Below are positions 17,477 through 25,322 of a DNA stretch of 36,033 bases, in pieces; positions within the stretch are counted from its first letter, which is position 1, and each line of letters starts with the position of its first letter. Origin of the DNA: Deltaproteobacteria bacterium (GTDB taxonomy: Bacteria > Myxococcota > Myxococcia > Myxococcales > 40CM-4-68-19); NCBI GenBank assembly GCA_005879315.1, contig VBLC01000069.1, forward strand, positions 1-36,033, given 5' to 3'. The position numbers and the translations under genes are program-made. The notes beneath the pieces were generated by a model, which saw only the letters and a program-made list of their open reading frames with translations, made no database searches and was not told where the DNA came from.

Positions 17477-17880
17477 GTGCCGGTCAGAGTCGCCTTGGCG
17501 AGGGTGTGGCCGAGCAGGTTGAAGCCGACGAAAGCGGCGGTCGCCGATGCCGGGACGTCCAGCTTGTCGACGTCGAGAGCGAAGACGGTGAAAATGTAGC
17601 GGTGCGGCTTCTTCCCCGGTGGAGGGCAGGGCGCGCCGTAGCCGGGCTTGCCGAAATCGGTGTTGCTTTGCACCGCGCCGGAGGGCAGCGCGCCGGGTTT
17701 GGTGCTGCCCGCGCCGGCCTCCAACCTGGTCGCGTTGGCAGGGATGTTGAAGACGACCCAGTGCCACCAGCCGCTGCCGGTGGGCGCGTCGGGATCGAAG
17801 ACGGTGAGCGCGAAGCTCTTGGTGCCGGCAGGCGCGCCGCGCCACTCCAGCGCCGGGTACCCTGCGAGCGCGATCGATTC
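17464..17880 (-). pseudogene. 5'-truncated YbhB/YbcL (Raf kinase inhibitor-like) gene
   Basis: The open frame encodes the conserved core of a YbhB/YbcL phosphatidylethanolamine-binding-like protein: YPALEWRGAPAGTKSFALTV, FDPDAPTGSGWWHWVVFNIP, GYGAPCPPPGKKPHRYIFTV and the C-terminal TLAKATLTGTYRR. The usual first 30 or so residues, including the CDGxNxSP segment before PALEW, are missing. There is a stop at 17902-17904 and no ATG or GTG in the frame before the core; the first possible start is a TTG at 17724, which would discard half the domain. It sits 60 bp downstream of pit on the same strand. It is probably a decayed gene, though a sequencing frameshift upstream of 17860 could also explain it. 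Confidence 0.7.
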
Positions 17881-17940
17881 AAGCCCACTTCTCCCGCGCG
17901 ATCAGGGCCGCGACGCGGCGCGCGCCGGGCACGACCGGGG

Positions 17941-18960
17941 CTACATCAGCGCGAGCAGCGTGCGCGCACTCACGTAGACTGCCGCCGCCACTGCTGCCGA
18001 GGCGGGGATGGTGAAGACCCAAGCCCAGACGATGCGGCCGGCTACGCCCCAGCGCACCGCACGGTTGCCCTTGGTGGCGCCTACTCCGACGATGGCGCCG
18101 GTGATGGTGTGCGTGGTGGAGACGGGGATGCCCAGCTTGGCGATGGCGAGGATGGTGACGCCGCCGCCCGTCTCGGCGCAGAAGCCGCCGATGGGTTGCA
18201 GCTTGGTCAGATTGTGACCCATGGTCCGAACGATGCGCCAGCCGCCCGCGGCGGTGCCCAGGCCCATCGCTGCGTGGCAGAGGAGCACGACCCAGAAGGG
18301 GACCGCGAAGGGACGGTCCGCCCAGATCGTGCCGTAGAGGATGACCGAGATGATGCCCATGGTTTTCTGCGCGTCGCCGGTGCCGTGGCTGTAGGAGAAG
18401 ATCCCGCTCGACACCAGTTGCAGCCGCCGGAACCACTTGTCCACTTGCAGTGGCGCGCGGCGCCGCACCAGCCATGCAGTGGCGATGGTCATGGAGGTGC
18501 CCAGCACCATGCCGATCACCGGCGAGAGAACGATGAAGAGTGCGATCTTCCCGATGCCGTCCCAGACCAGGCCACTCGCGCCGAGAGCGGGGAGCGCGCC
18601 GCCGATCAGCCCGCCGGCCAGCGCGTGCGAGGACGACGAGGGCAATCCCCACCACCAGGTGATCAGGTCCCAGACGATGGCGCCGACGAGCGCGGCGAGG
18701 ATCACCACCAGAACCGACTCGGTGCCGAGCGCCTTGAGCTGATCGAACTGGATGATGCCCTTGCCCATGGTGTTGGCGACCTTCACTCCTCCGCCGAAGG
18801 CCGCGATGAAGTTGAAGAAGGCCGCCCAGAAGACGGCGACGAGAGGAGAGAGCACGCGCGTCGAGACCACCGTCGCAATGGAGTTGGCGGCGTCGTGGAA
18901 GCCGTTGATGAAGTCGAAGACCAGCGCCAGCGCGATCAGTCCGACGACGATGGCGAACAT
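17941..18960 (-). CDS. pit: Low-affinity inorganic phosphate transporter, Pit family
   Basis: Inner-membrane proton- or metal-coupled phosphate permease of 339 residues. Both PHO4 signatures are present: near the N-terminus FDFINGFHDAANSIATVVST, and in the second half KLGIPVSTTHTITGAIVGVG. Other conserved parts are GLPSSSSHALAGGLIGG and SHGTGDAQKTMGII. About 9-10 transmembrane helices are evident. The ATG has GGGGGG a few nucleotides upstream. It lies 28 bp downstream of the DUF47 gene on the same strand; DUF47-Pit pairs are a common conserved operon in which DUF47 tunes transport. The upstream phoB and candidate Pho box support phosphate-responsive expression. Confidence 0.95.
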   Translation of the reverse strand: MFAIVVGLIALALVFDFINGFHDAANSIATVVSTRVLSPLVAVFWAAFFNFIAAFGGGVKVANTMGKGIIQFDQLKALGTESVLVVILAALVGAIVWDLITWWWGLPSSSSHALAGGLIGGALPALGASGLVWDGIGKIALFIVLSPVIGMVLGTSMTIATAWLVRRRAPLQVDKWFRRLQLVSSGIFSYSHGTGDAQKTMGIISVILYGTIWADRPFAVPFWVVLLCHAAMGLGTAAGGWRIVRTMGHNLTKLQPIGGFCAETGGGVTILAIAKLGIPVSTTHTITGAIVGVGATKGNRAVRWGVAGRIVWAWVFTIPASAAVAAAVYVSARTLLALM

Positions 18961-18988
18961 GAGCCCCCCGAAAAGGACATCGTCGCAA

Positions 18989-19615
18989 CTACGCGTGCTC
19001 GAGCACGACGCCCTCGATGACGTCGGCAACGTCCTCGCAGCGGTCGGTGGCGGTCTCCATCAGGTCGTAGATCTCCTTCCACTTGATGATGCTCAAGGCA
19101 TCGGCCCCGCTCTTGAAGAGGGCGGCGATGGCGCCGCGGCCGAGCGCGTCGGCGGCGCTCTCCAGCCCCTTGATCTCGCGGCAAGCGGCGAGGATCTGGC
19201 TGGGGTTCTTGATCTTGCGCATGAGCCGGACCGCCTCCTGCATCTTTTCGCAGGTCGGCACCAGCACGCGGGCCATGTCCTTGGCTGCTTGCGGAACCGG
19301 GCCCACCTCGTAGAGCAGCAGCCTCTCGGCGGTGGCGTCGGTGAGGTCGAGCACGTCGTCGATGCGGCCGAGCAGTCGGTGGATCTCGGCGCGATCGAAG
19401 GGCGTGATGAACTGCTTGTGCAGCCGCTCGAAGGCGCGGTGCGCGATGTCGTCGCCTTCGTGCTCCACTTCCTTGATGGCGGCGACCTTGCGCTCCACGT
19501 CGGTGAAGTCCTCGAAGAGGGCGAGGAGCAGCTTGGCGCCGCGAACGGTGGCGTCCGCCTGCGCGTCGAAGTCGTCGAAGAACTCGTCCGACCTGGGCAT
19601 CAGCTTTTCGAGCAT
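18989..19615 (-). CDS. DUF47 (PhoU-like) phosphate transport regulator
   Basis: All-helical cytoplasmic protein of 208 residues, of normal family length. DUF47/PF01865 proteins are PhoU-like and are usually encoded next to Pit transporters, whose activity they adjust. Recognisable parts are MPRSDEFFDDFDAQADATV, IKEVEHEGDDIAHRAFERLH (metal-binding type E-x-x-x-D motif), FDRAEIHRLLGRIDDVLDLTD and WKEIYDLMETATDRCEDVAD, the last two forming a second metal-type E-D cluster. The chosen ATG has AAGG upstream. A Pho-box-like repeat starts about 22 nt upstream of the start, and pit follows 28 bp downstream. Confidence 0.93.
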   Translation of the reverse strand: MLEKLMPRSDEFFDDFDAQADATVRGAKLLLALFEDFTDVERKVAAIKEVEHEGDDIAHRAFERLHKQFITPFDRAEIHRLLGRIDDVLDLTDATAERLLLYEVGPVPQAAKDMARVLVPTCEKMQEAVRLMRKIKNPSQILAACREIKGLESAADALGRGAIAALFKSGADALSIIKWKEIYDLMETATDRCEDVADVIEGVVLEHA

Positions 19616-19636
19616 GCGGCCTTGTATACGCGCTTT

Positions 19637-19654
19637 GTGACGGGCGTGTGACAC
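19637..19654 (-). promoter_or_regulatory. Candidate Pho box upstream of DUF47-pit
   Basis: The minus strand reads GTGTCACACGCCCGTCAC: two 7-mers similar to CTGTCAT, spaced 11 bp start to start as in PhoB-binding sites. TATACA follows 8 nt later as a possible -10 element. That promoter would give a very short leader, so the box may instead act with another start. It is placed directly between phoB and the transport genes. Confidence 0.5.
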
Positions 19655-19677
19655 CTTCCGGCGGAGGGCACTGCCCT

Positions 19678-20367
19678 TCACACTCCCGCCGGATCCGTCA
19701 TGCGATATCCGATGCCGCGCACCGTCTCGATCAGATCGCGCCCGCTGCCCAGCTTCTCGCGCAGCCGCTTGACGTGCGTGTCCACCGTGCGCGTCTGCAT
19801 CTCGGGCGAGACGGTCCACACGTCCTGCAAGAGCTGCTCGCGTGTCTGGACCCGGCCGACCCGCGACATGAACGTCTCGAGCAGGCGGAACTCCAACGCG
19901 GTGAGCGCGATCTCCTGGTCCTCGACGAAACAGCGGTGCGCCGCGGGATCGATGCGCAGAGGTCCGACCTGCTCGCGCACCTTCTCCACCGGATCTTGCC
20001 GCCGGAGGATGGCCTTGATGCGCAGCACCACCTCGCGCACCGAGAAGGGCTTGGTGATGTAGTCGTCGGCGCCCAGCTCGAAGCCGACGATGCGGTCCGC
20101 CTCGTCGCCGCGGGCGGTGAGCATGATCAGAGGGATGGCGCTGGTCCGCGCGCTCGACTTGAGCTGCCGGCAGATTTCGGTCCCGGGAATGTCGGGCAGC
20201 ATCAGATCGAGCAGGATGAGGTCGGGCGCCTTCTCGCGGATGCGCGCCAGGGCGTCGAGACCGTTGCCGGCAGCGATGGTCTCGAAGCCCGCCTGGCGCA
20301 GCGCGAACTCGAGCACCTGCACGATGTCGTCCTCGTCATCGACGACGAGGATGCGCTGTCGGCCCAC
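19678..20367 (-). CDS. phoB: PhoB-type OmpR-family response regulator
   Basis: DNA-binding response regulator of 229 residues. The receiver domain (1-120) has the acidic pair D10/D11, phospho-acceptor D54 in LILLDLMLP, T84 and K106 (DDYITKPFS). The winged-helix domain (about 135-225) contains ALTALEFRLLETFMSRVGRV, VDTHVKRLREKLG and VRGIGYRM. Overall it is closest in pattern to PhoB, and the downstream DUF47-pit genes support that name. The start is GTG. No sensor kinase (PhoR) is in the window on this strand. It begins 36 bp after the acyltransferase gene, so it may be cotranscribed with it. Confidence 0.85.
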   Translation of the reverse strand: MGRQRILVVDDEDDIVQVLEFALRQAGFETIAAGNGLDALARIREKAPDLILLDLMLPDIPGTEICRQLKSSARTSAIPLIMLTARGDEADRIVGFELGADDYITKPFSVREVVLRIKAILRRQDPVEKVREQVGPLRIDPAAHRCFVEDQEIALTALEFRLLETFMSRVGRVQTREQLLQDVWTVSPEMQTRTVDTHVKRLREKLGSGRDLIETVRGIGYRMTDPAGV

Positions 20368-20403
20368 GCCATCGTTCTCGCGGTTCTGCCGCGCGGGCGC
20401 AAC

Positions 20404-21024
20404 TCAGCTGGCCAGGCGGGCGGCCTCTACGCCGGTCGGGAGCGGATCGCGCTCGCCCAGGTAAACGAGGTCATCGGAGCCGAGCTTGCTCACCACCCGC
20501 GCGGGATTGCCGATCACGGTCGTCCCGGCCGGAACGTCCTCGAGCACCACCGCGCCGGGCGCGAGCGCGGCGCGATCGCCGACCTTGACAGAGCCGATCA
20601 CCTTGCAGCCGTGGCCGAGATAGACGCGCGCGCCGATCTGCGGCGCAGCGTCCGCCGCCGCCACCGCCGCGCCCACGTAGGCCATCTGCCCGATGTTGCA
20701 GTCGGGGCCGATGACGCTCCCGCGGCCGACGAAGATCGCTCCGTGGTGGCCGACGTAGAATCCGGGCGCGATGCGCGCCTCGACGTCGAGATGGATTCCC
20801 GTCGCGAGGCGGACAAGCAGCTCCCAGATGCGAAAGACGGGCCAGAAGATCATTGCGGCGCCCCCGCGGGTGAGGAGGGCTCGGCCGAAGCGGTAGACCG
20901 CCATCGCCCAGATGCCTTCGACGAGGAAGCAGATGGAGAGCTTCTTCAGCGCTCCGGCCTGCGGCTGGTAGACGAAGTGGCGGAAGAGATCGCGGCGGAA
21001 GTTTTCCCGGAAGGGCTCGGTCAT
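20404..21024 (-). CDS. Serine acetyltransferase-like left-handed beta-helix acyltransferase (second of pair)
   Basis: Protein of 206 residues with an N-terminal helical part (AMAVYRFGRALL) and a hexapeptide-repeat C-terminal domain: IAPGFYVGHHGAIFVGRGSVIGPDCNIG, IGARVYLGHGCKVIGSVKVGDRAALAPGAVV and VPAGTTVIGNPARVVS. The His-Gly pairs resemble the CysE active site, but the context is polysaccharide and acyl-carrier genes rather than cysteine synthesis. It probably acylates a glycan or a lipid-linked sugar. Its ATG overlaps the stop of the partner acyltransferase by ATGA. phoB follows 36 bp later. Confidence 0.8.
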   Translation of the reverse strand: MTEPFRENFRRDLFRHFVYQPQAGALKKLSICFLVEGIWAMAVYRFGRALLTRGGAAMIFWPVFRIWELLVRLATGIHLDVEARIAPGFYVGHHGAIFVGRGSVIGPDCNIGQMAYVGAAVAAADAAPQIGARVYLGHGCKVIGSVKVGDRAALAPGAVVLEDVPAGTTVIGNPARVVSKLGSDDLVYLGERDPLPTGVEAARLAS

Positions 21025-21596
21025 GCGGGCACCAGGAGCGCGGGGTCGCGCTTGAAGCGCAGGGCGGGCGAACCAAGCCAGGGGCCTTTCCCCGAAGGCG
21101 AGCTGGTCAAGAGCGTGTTGGGGCCGACCACCGATCCGTCCGGCACATCGACGGGGCCGACGACGGAGGCGCCCGGACAAAGAACGACGTCGCGGCCGAT
21201 CGCCGGCACGCCGCGCCGCTCGCGCGGCCCGCCGGAGCCCAGCGTCACACCGCCGTAGATGCGCGCGCCGCGCCCCACGCGCCTCGCCCCGATGAAGATG
21301 GGAGCATAGGACTCGAACCACACGTCCGCTTCGATCTCCACCCAGCGGTGGAGGAGCACGCCTGTCGCGTGCCGCACCACCTCGAAGAGCACCAGGTAGA
21401 GTACGCGCAAGGCCCGCGAAGGCGTGCGCTCCACCCACTTCCCGAAGCGGTACACCGCCAGCGCCCAGAGCGACGGCGCCCGCAGCAAAAGGAGCATCCG
21501 GTCGAGGCGAGTCGTCGCCTTCTGGACGGTGCAGTAGTGAGCGAAATCCGCGCGCATCGCGCGCCACCCTGCCGGAGTCTCGAACCGCCCGTCCAT
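21021..21596 (-). CDS. Left-handed beta-helix acyltransferase (first of pair)
   Basis: Protein of 191 residues, related in layout to its coupled neighbour: an N-terminal helical region with LWALAVYRFGKWVERTPSRA, then hexapeptide repeats around ADVWFESYAPIFIGARRVG, ARIYGGVTLGSG, IGRDVVLCPGASVVGPVDV and VPDGSVVGPNTLLTSSP. The pair shares the AVYRFG helix and so may be an old duplication or a heteromeric pair. It lacks the HHGAIF-type active-site His-Gly seen in the neighbour, so it could be a non-catalytic or differently specific partner. It is transcribed divergently from the FkbH gene, with 96 bp between the start codons. The SD before the ATG is weak. Confidence 0.75.
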   Translation of the reverse strand: MDGRFETPAGWRAMRADFAHYCTVQKATTRLDRMLLLLRAPSLWALAVYRFGKWVERTPSRALRVLYLVLFEVVRHATGVLLHRWVEIEADVWFESYAPIFIGARRVGRGARIYGGVTLGSGGPRERRGVPAIGRDVVLCPGASVVGPVDVPDGSVVGPNTLLTSSPSGKGPWLGSPALRFKRDPALLVPA

Positions 21597-21692
21597 GCGA
21601 GGCAAAGTGGTTCGCGCCAGGGCTCTCGGCAAGCCGACCTGTCGCGCAGCGGACATTGCAGCGCGCGCCGCGCGTGCGCATCTCGGCTGCGA

Positions 21693-23318
21693 ATGGAACT
21701 GGACGACGAGGTCCGGGCGTGGACCGGCGCCCGGCGGCTGATGTCGACGCTGCCGCGCGGGAGCGAGCTGCGCCGCATGAAGAAAGCGGGGGGCGGGCGC
21801 GCGCTGCGGCTGCGCTGCGATCGATCGCTGCCGTTCGAGTTCATCGCCGAGTTTCTCGACCCCTACCTCTCCTTGTGGGGAGCGCGCGCCGAGCTGTCGC
21901 TCTCCGACTACGACCCGGCGCTGTCGCAGCTGGGAGAGGCGGCGCCCTGCGACGTGCGCATTCTTTTTCTCGACTGGCGATTGAACAAGCTCCCGCCGGC
22001 GCAGGCGGCGAGCTTCATCCGCGAGCGCGCGAGGGAGGCCGCCCGAGAGGCGCCGGTCCTGCTCAACAACTGGCCCGGCTCTCACGAGCTGAACGAGCGG
22101 CTGGCGGAGCTGCGCGTGCCGGGGCTGACGCTGATCGATCTGCACGCCCTCAAGGTGGATTTCGATCCGCGCAACGACTCCGTCAGCAACTTCCCCTTCT
22201 CCGGCCCCGCCGCGGTCGCCATCGCGCGGCACCTCGCGCTCGATCTCTTGCCGCCGCTCGCGGGGGAGCGGATCAAAGGCGTCATCCTCGATCTCGACGA
22301 CACTCTCTGGCGCGGTGTGCTTGGCGAGGAAGGTCCGCAGGGCATCGTCATCGGGGAGGGCCACCGGGCGCTCTCGGCGAGGCTCGCGGCGCTGCGCAAG
22401 CGGGGCCTCATGCTCGCGATCTGCTCGCGCAACGAGCTGGAGGATGTTCGCGCCGCGTTCAAGCTGCGGTCCGAGCTCGGGCTCTCGCTCGACGACTTCG
22501 CTTCGGTCCAGGTGAGCTGGGCGCCCAAGGTCGAGAACATCGGCGCCATCGCGCGCGAGCTCAACGTGCACCCATCCTCGCTCCTGTTCGTCGACGACAA
22601 CCCCGCCGAGCTGGCGAAAGCGCGCGGGGCGGTCGAAGGCTTGCGCGTGCTGCTCGCGGATCCTGACGGCGCGCAGACGGCCGCGGCGCTCGATCACTTC
22701 CCCGGGATCTTCGCGGTCTCGCAGGACGCGGCCGCCTCCGTACGCACCGCGGACGTGCGCGCCAACCGCGAGCGCGAGAAGCTGCGCGAGCAGGCGGGCG
22801 ATCCGCGCGCCTTCCTGGCTGCCTTGCAGATGGAGGTGGAGCTCTTCCGCAACTGCGCAGCGCACGCCCAGCGCATCCACGAGCTGAGCCAGAAGACGAA
22901 CCAGTTCAACCTCGCGCTGCAGCGCCTCTCCGCAGCGCAGGCGGCGGAGGCGGTCGGGTCCGACCAGGTGACCATGACCGTCTCGCTGCGCGACGCGCTT
23001 TCCGAGAGTGGCCTCATCGGCGTGCTGATCGCTCGCGTCGAAGATGGGGAGGCCGCGGTGCGCGAAGTGCTCTTCAGCTGCCGCGTGCTCGGGCGCGATG
23101 TGGAGACGCTCTCTCTCCTGCACTTCTGCAAATGGCTGCTGCAAGAGGGCGCGCGGCGCATCCGCTTCGAGGTCGCCGAGGGTCCGCGCAACCATCCCGC
23201 CCGCGACTGGCTCGCGTGCCTGCTGCCGCAAGGGCCTTCGGGCGAGCTGTCCGAGCTGCACGCGCGCCTCGAAGAAAGATGCCGCGCTCATCCTGCAACC
23301 GTGGTGGAGCATCGATGA
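21693..23318 (+). CDS. FkbH-like HAD-superfamily protein
   Basis: Protein of 541 residues with the three-part FkbH layout. The N-terminal domain (about 40-190) includes LNNWPGSHELNERLAEL. The HAD domain (about 194-330) has nucleophile motif GVILDLDDTLWRGVLGE (D200, D202), CSRNE (244-248), and the acidic DDN (301-303). The C-terminal GNAT-like part carries INRIHELSQKTNQFN-type sequence (RIHELSQKTNQFNLALQRLS). In characterised polyketide clusters FkbH enzymes take 1,3-bisphosphoglycerate and load glyceryl-phosphate-derived glyceryl groups onto an acyl carrier protein; many homologues in glycan loci are unstudied. It overlaps the ACP gene by ATGA. ATG at 21693 is used; the upstream extension is non-conserved. 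A few residues either way are possible at the start. Confidence 0.85.
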   Translation: MELDDEVRAWTGARRLMSTLPRGSELRRMKKAGGGRALRLRCDRSLPFEFIAEFLDPYLSLWGARAELSLSDYDPALSQLGEAAPCDVRILFLDWRLNKLPPAQAASFIRERAREAAREAPVLLNNWPGSHELNERLAELRVPGLTLIDLHALKVDFDPRNDSVSNFPFSGPAAVAIARHLALDLLPPLAGERIKGVILDLDDTLWRGVLGEEGPQGIVIGEGHRALSARLAALRKRGLMLAICSRNELEDVRAAFKLRSELGLSLDDFASVQVSWAPKVENIGAIARELNVHPSSLLFVDDNPAELAKARGAVEGLRVLLADPDGAQTAAALDHFPGIFAVSQDAAASVRTADVRANREREKLREQAGDPRAFLAALQMEVELFRNCAAHAQRIHELSQKTNQFNLALQRLSAAQAAEAVGSDQVTMTVSLRDALSESGLIGVLIARVEDGEAAVREVLFSCRVLGRDVETLSLLHFCKWLLQEGARRIRFEVAEGPRNHPARDWLACLLPQGPSGELSELHARLEERCRAHPATVVEHR

Positions 23319-23519
23319 TCGACAAGCTGCGTGCCCTCGTGGGCGAAGTGCTGGAGATGGACATTCCACCGGACGCCGACGTGCAGCGCGCCTCGACTGC
23401 GGCATGGGACTCGCTCAATCACCTGCGCCTGGTGATGACGGTCGAGGAAGAATTCGGGGTGCGCCTCGATCCCGATCAGGTCGCCAGCATCGGCTCGCTC
23501 TCCGATCTCGAACGCCTGA

Positions 23520-23545
<26 letters not shown>
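23315..23545 (+). CDS. Acyl carrier protein
   Basis: Small acidic carrier protein of 76 residues with the phosphopantetheine site TAAWDSLNHLRL, where Ser33 would carry the arm. It is typical of stand-alone ACPs paired with FkbH-like enzymes. Its ATG overlaps the FkbH stop codon (ATGA), so the two are made together. Its last 26 bp overlap the convergent apaG gene. A coupled transferase domain is not in this direction; the nearest acyltransferases are the divergent pair to the left. Confidence 0.92.
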
Positions 23546-23897
<352 letters not shown>

Positions 23898-23944
23898 GGC
23901 GCAAAGGTTGCCAGCAGGTCTCTCTTGGGGCAACTGCAGAGCCG

Positions 23945-24412
23945 ATGGAGAAGAAGTACATCACCCGCGCAGGCTTCGAGCGCCTGCGGGCCGAGTTCCA
24001 TCAGCTGCTCACGGTTGCGCGGCCGCGCACCGCGCAGGAGGCGGCCACCGCGGCGGCGCACGGCGACCGCAGCGAGAACTACGAGTACAAGCTGGCGAAG
24101 AAGAAGCTGCGCGAGATCGACGCGAGGCTGCACCGGCTGCAGAAGCAGATCGAGCAGTTCGAGGTGGTCGATCCGGCAGCGCGACCCAAGACCGACCGCG
24201 CCTTCTTCGGCGCCACCGTCACCGTCGAGGACGAGGACGGCGCGCAGGCGACGTACCAGATCGTCGGCAGCGAGGAGCTCGGCCCGGGTCGCATCAGCTA
24301 TGAAGCGCCGCTCGGCCGCGCGCTTTTGGGCAAGCGGCAAGGCGAGAGCGTGCGGGTGCGACGGCCGGCGGGGGAGGTGGAGCTGATCGTCGTGCGAGTG
24401 GAATGGAAGTAA
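23945..24412 (+). CDS. greB: Transcription elongation factor GreB
   Basis: Protein of 155 residues that should bind the RNA polymerase secondary channel and stimulate transcript cleavage. The N-terminal coiled coil includes GDRSENYEYKLAKKKLREID (40-59) with tip acidic residues D41 and E44. The C-terminal FKBP-like domain begins near FFGATVTVEDEDGAQATYQIVG and ends EVELIVVRVEW. The GDRSENYEY signature with the KKKLREID continuation fits GreB better than GreA. It is followed within 20 bp by the inverted-repeat element. Confidence 0.92.
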   Translation: MEKKYITRAGFERLRAEFHQLLTVARPRTAQEAATAAAHGDRSENYEYKLAKKKLREIDARLHRLQKQIEQFEVVDPAARPKTDRAFFGATVTVEDEDGAQATYQIVGSEELGPGRISYEAPLGRALLGKRQGESVRVRRPAGEVELIVVRVEWK

Positions 24413-24446
24413 TTAGCCAAATCGCAGGAAAGGGAAAAGGAAAGGG

Positions 24447-24492
24447 TGCAGGCGCGCGCCAACGCCTACCGGCGTTGTCACTGGCGCCTGCA
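24447..24492. repeat. Left cruciform hairpin of the element
   Basis: TGCAGGCGC pairs with GCGCCTGCA (9 bp). Inside, AACGCC pairs with GGCGTT around a TACC loop, with an asymmetric interior loop between the stems. The matching right copy has a compensating base-pair change. Confidence 0.8.
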
Positions 24493-24515
24493 TTTTGGGG
24501 AAAGTAAAAGCGCCG

Positions 24516-24528
24516 GCGCCTTCGGCGC
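24516..24528. repeat. Short GCGCC/GGCGC hairpin, left copy
   Basis: GCGCC-TTC-GGCGC, a 5-bp stem with a 3-nt loop, preserved at the same place in the right arm at 25289-25301. Confidence 0.6.
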
Positions 24529-24543
24529 GTCTGTTTCTCGGGA

Positions 24544-24615
24544 TTCCAGTCGTTCGTCATCGCCGGCTCCTCGCTGCGCTTTCTTGAGAGGAGCCGGCGA
24601 TGACGAACTTTGGAA
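24544..24615 (+). promoter_or_regulatory. 21-bp perfect hairpin that encloses the Shine-Dalgarno and start codon
   Basis: 24552-24572 is the exact reverse complement of 24588-24608, with a 15-nt loop. The right arm of the hairpin contains GAGGAG (24588-24593) and the ATG (24600-24602). TTCCA and TGGAA outside the stem (24544-24548, 24611-24615) add 5 bp across a small interior loop. In RNA both the ribosome-binding site and the start codon would be base-paired. It could be a translational switch, an autoregulatory site for the encoded protein, or a recombination structure. Confidence 0.75.
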
Positions 24616-24959
24616 GTCTTCCCTTTGAGAAACTGATCGCTTACCAGGAGGCTCGCAAACTGCTCGAGGCCGTGCGCGAGGCGGCCATCAGCGATGGTCG
24701 CCTGCGCGATCAAGCCCTGCGGGCTGCGACCAGCGTTTGTTTGAACATCTCGGAAGGCGCTGGCCGGGCGGGTTCGGCCGACAAAGCCCGGGTCTATGCG
24801 ATCGCCCGCGGTGAGAATTGTGAAGCGGCAGCAGCGCTCGACATCGCGCTGGCCGCCGGGACCTGCAAGCAAGAGCCTGCCCGGCGGGGTATTCTGCCCG
24901 CGCGCGCCGTGCACGCCCTGCTCTCGGGGCTCATCCGGCGATTTGGAATCTGCGGATGA
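24600..24959 (+). CDS. Four-helix-bundle protein (23S rRNA IVS-type family), left copy
   Basis: Protein of 119 residues of the TIGR02436/PF05635 family, whose members occur in 23S rRNA intervening sequences and as stand-alone genes; the retroelement accessory protein Avd is a structural relative. Conserved parts are LPFEKLIAYQEARKLLEAVR, GRLRDQALRAATSVCLNISE (Q/R-x-x-x-S-x-x-x-N-I-x-E-G core) and GAGRAGSADKARVYAIARGE. RNA binding is suspected in the family but not established. GAGGAG lies 6 nt before the ATG, inside a hairpin. Its 3' end overlaps the oppositely oriented copy by 29 bp. Two closely related copies as an inverted repeat are unusual. Confidence 0.85.
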   Translation: MTNFGSLPFEKLIAYQEARKLLEAVREAAISDGRLRDQALRAATSVCLNISEGAGRAGSADKARVYAIARGENCEAAAALDIALAAGTCKQEPARRGILPARAVHALLSGLIRRFGICG

Positions 24960-25275
24960 GACCCGACAACAAAGCGTGGACTGCCCGCGCATGGAAGCGC
25001 CCGCGAGCGGGTTCCGCCACACAGAGTCCTCCCGCCAAGGCGATGTCCAGGGCCGCCGCAACCTCGCAATTTTCGCCGCGGGCGATCGCATAGACCCGGG
25101 CTTTGTCGGCCGAACCCGCCCGGCCAGCGCCTTCCGAGATGTTCAAACAAACGCTGGTCGCAGCGCGCAGCGCTTGATCCCGCAAGCGGCCTTCCGAGAT
25201 GGCGGATTCCCGCACGGCGTCGAGCAACTTGCGCGACTCCTGGTAGGCATGAAGCTTTTCAAAGGGAAGATTTCC
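24931..25275 (-). pseudogene. Four-helix-bundle protein gene, right copy, start codon lost
   Basis: Uninterrupted frame from GNLPFEKLHAYQESRKLLDAVR to the stop; it matches the left copy almost residue for residue (RLRDQALRAATSVCLNISEG, RAGSADKARVYAIARGENCE, ARAVHALLSGLIRRF). The block that holds the ATG and hairpin in the left copy is absent: the sequence reads CTCTGGGAAATCTTCC across the junction. The only in-frame starts are later, such as a TTG at 25227, which would remove helix 1. It is either a silenced copy or expressed as a shortened protein. The open frame argues that loss was recent or that the frame is still selected. Confidence 0.65.
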
Positions 25276-25322
25276 CAGAGAAGCAGGCGCGCCGAAGGCG
25301 CAGGTTTTTTCCTTCCCACAAT

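Noticed and set aside
20404-21596. cysE (serine acetyltransferase for cysteine synthesis)
   Set aside because: The beta-helix motif is similar, but there is no cysteine-synthesis context and two coupled paralogues beside FkbH-ACP fit glycan or lipid acylation better.
21021-23405. Minus-strand frame extending the acyltransferase to 794 residues
   Set aside because: The part opposite FkbH is the antisense of conserved HAD sequence; only the last 191 residues show an acyltransferase fold.
24294-25091. Minus-strand frame in the inverted repeat starting with an Arg-rich segment (MTNDWNPEKQTRRRRRR)
   Set aside because: It is the reverse reading of the 21-bp hairpin and short hairpins, so its ATG arises from the palindrome; no domain is recognisable.
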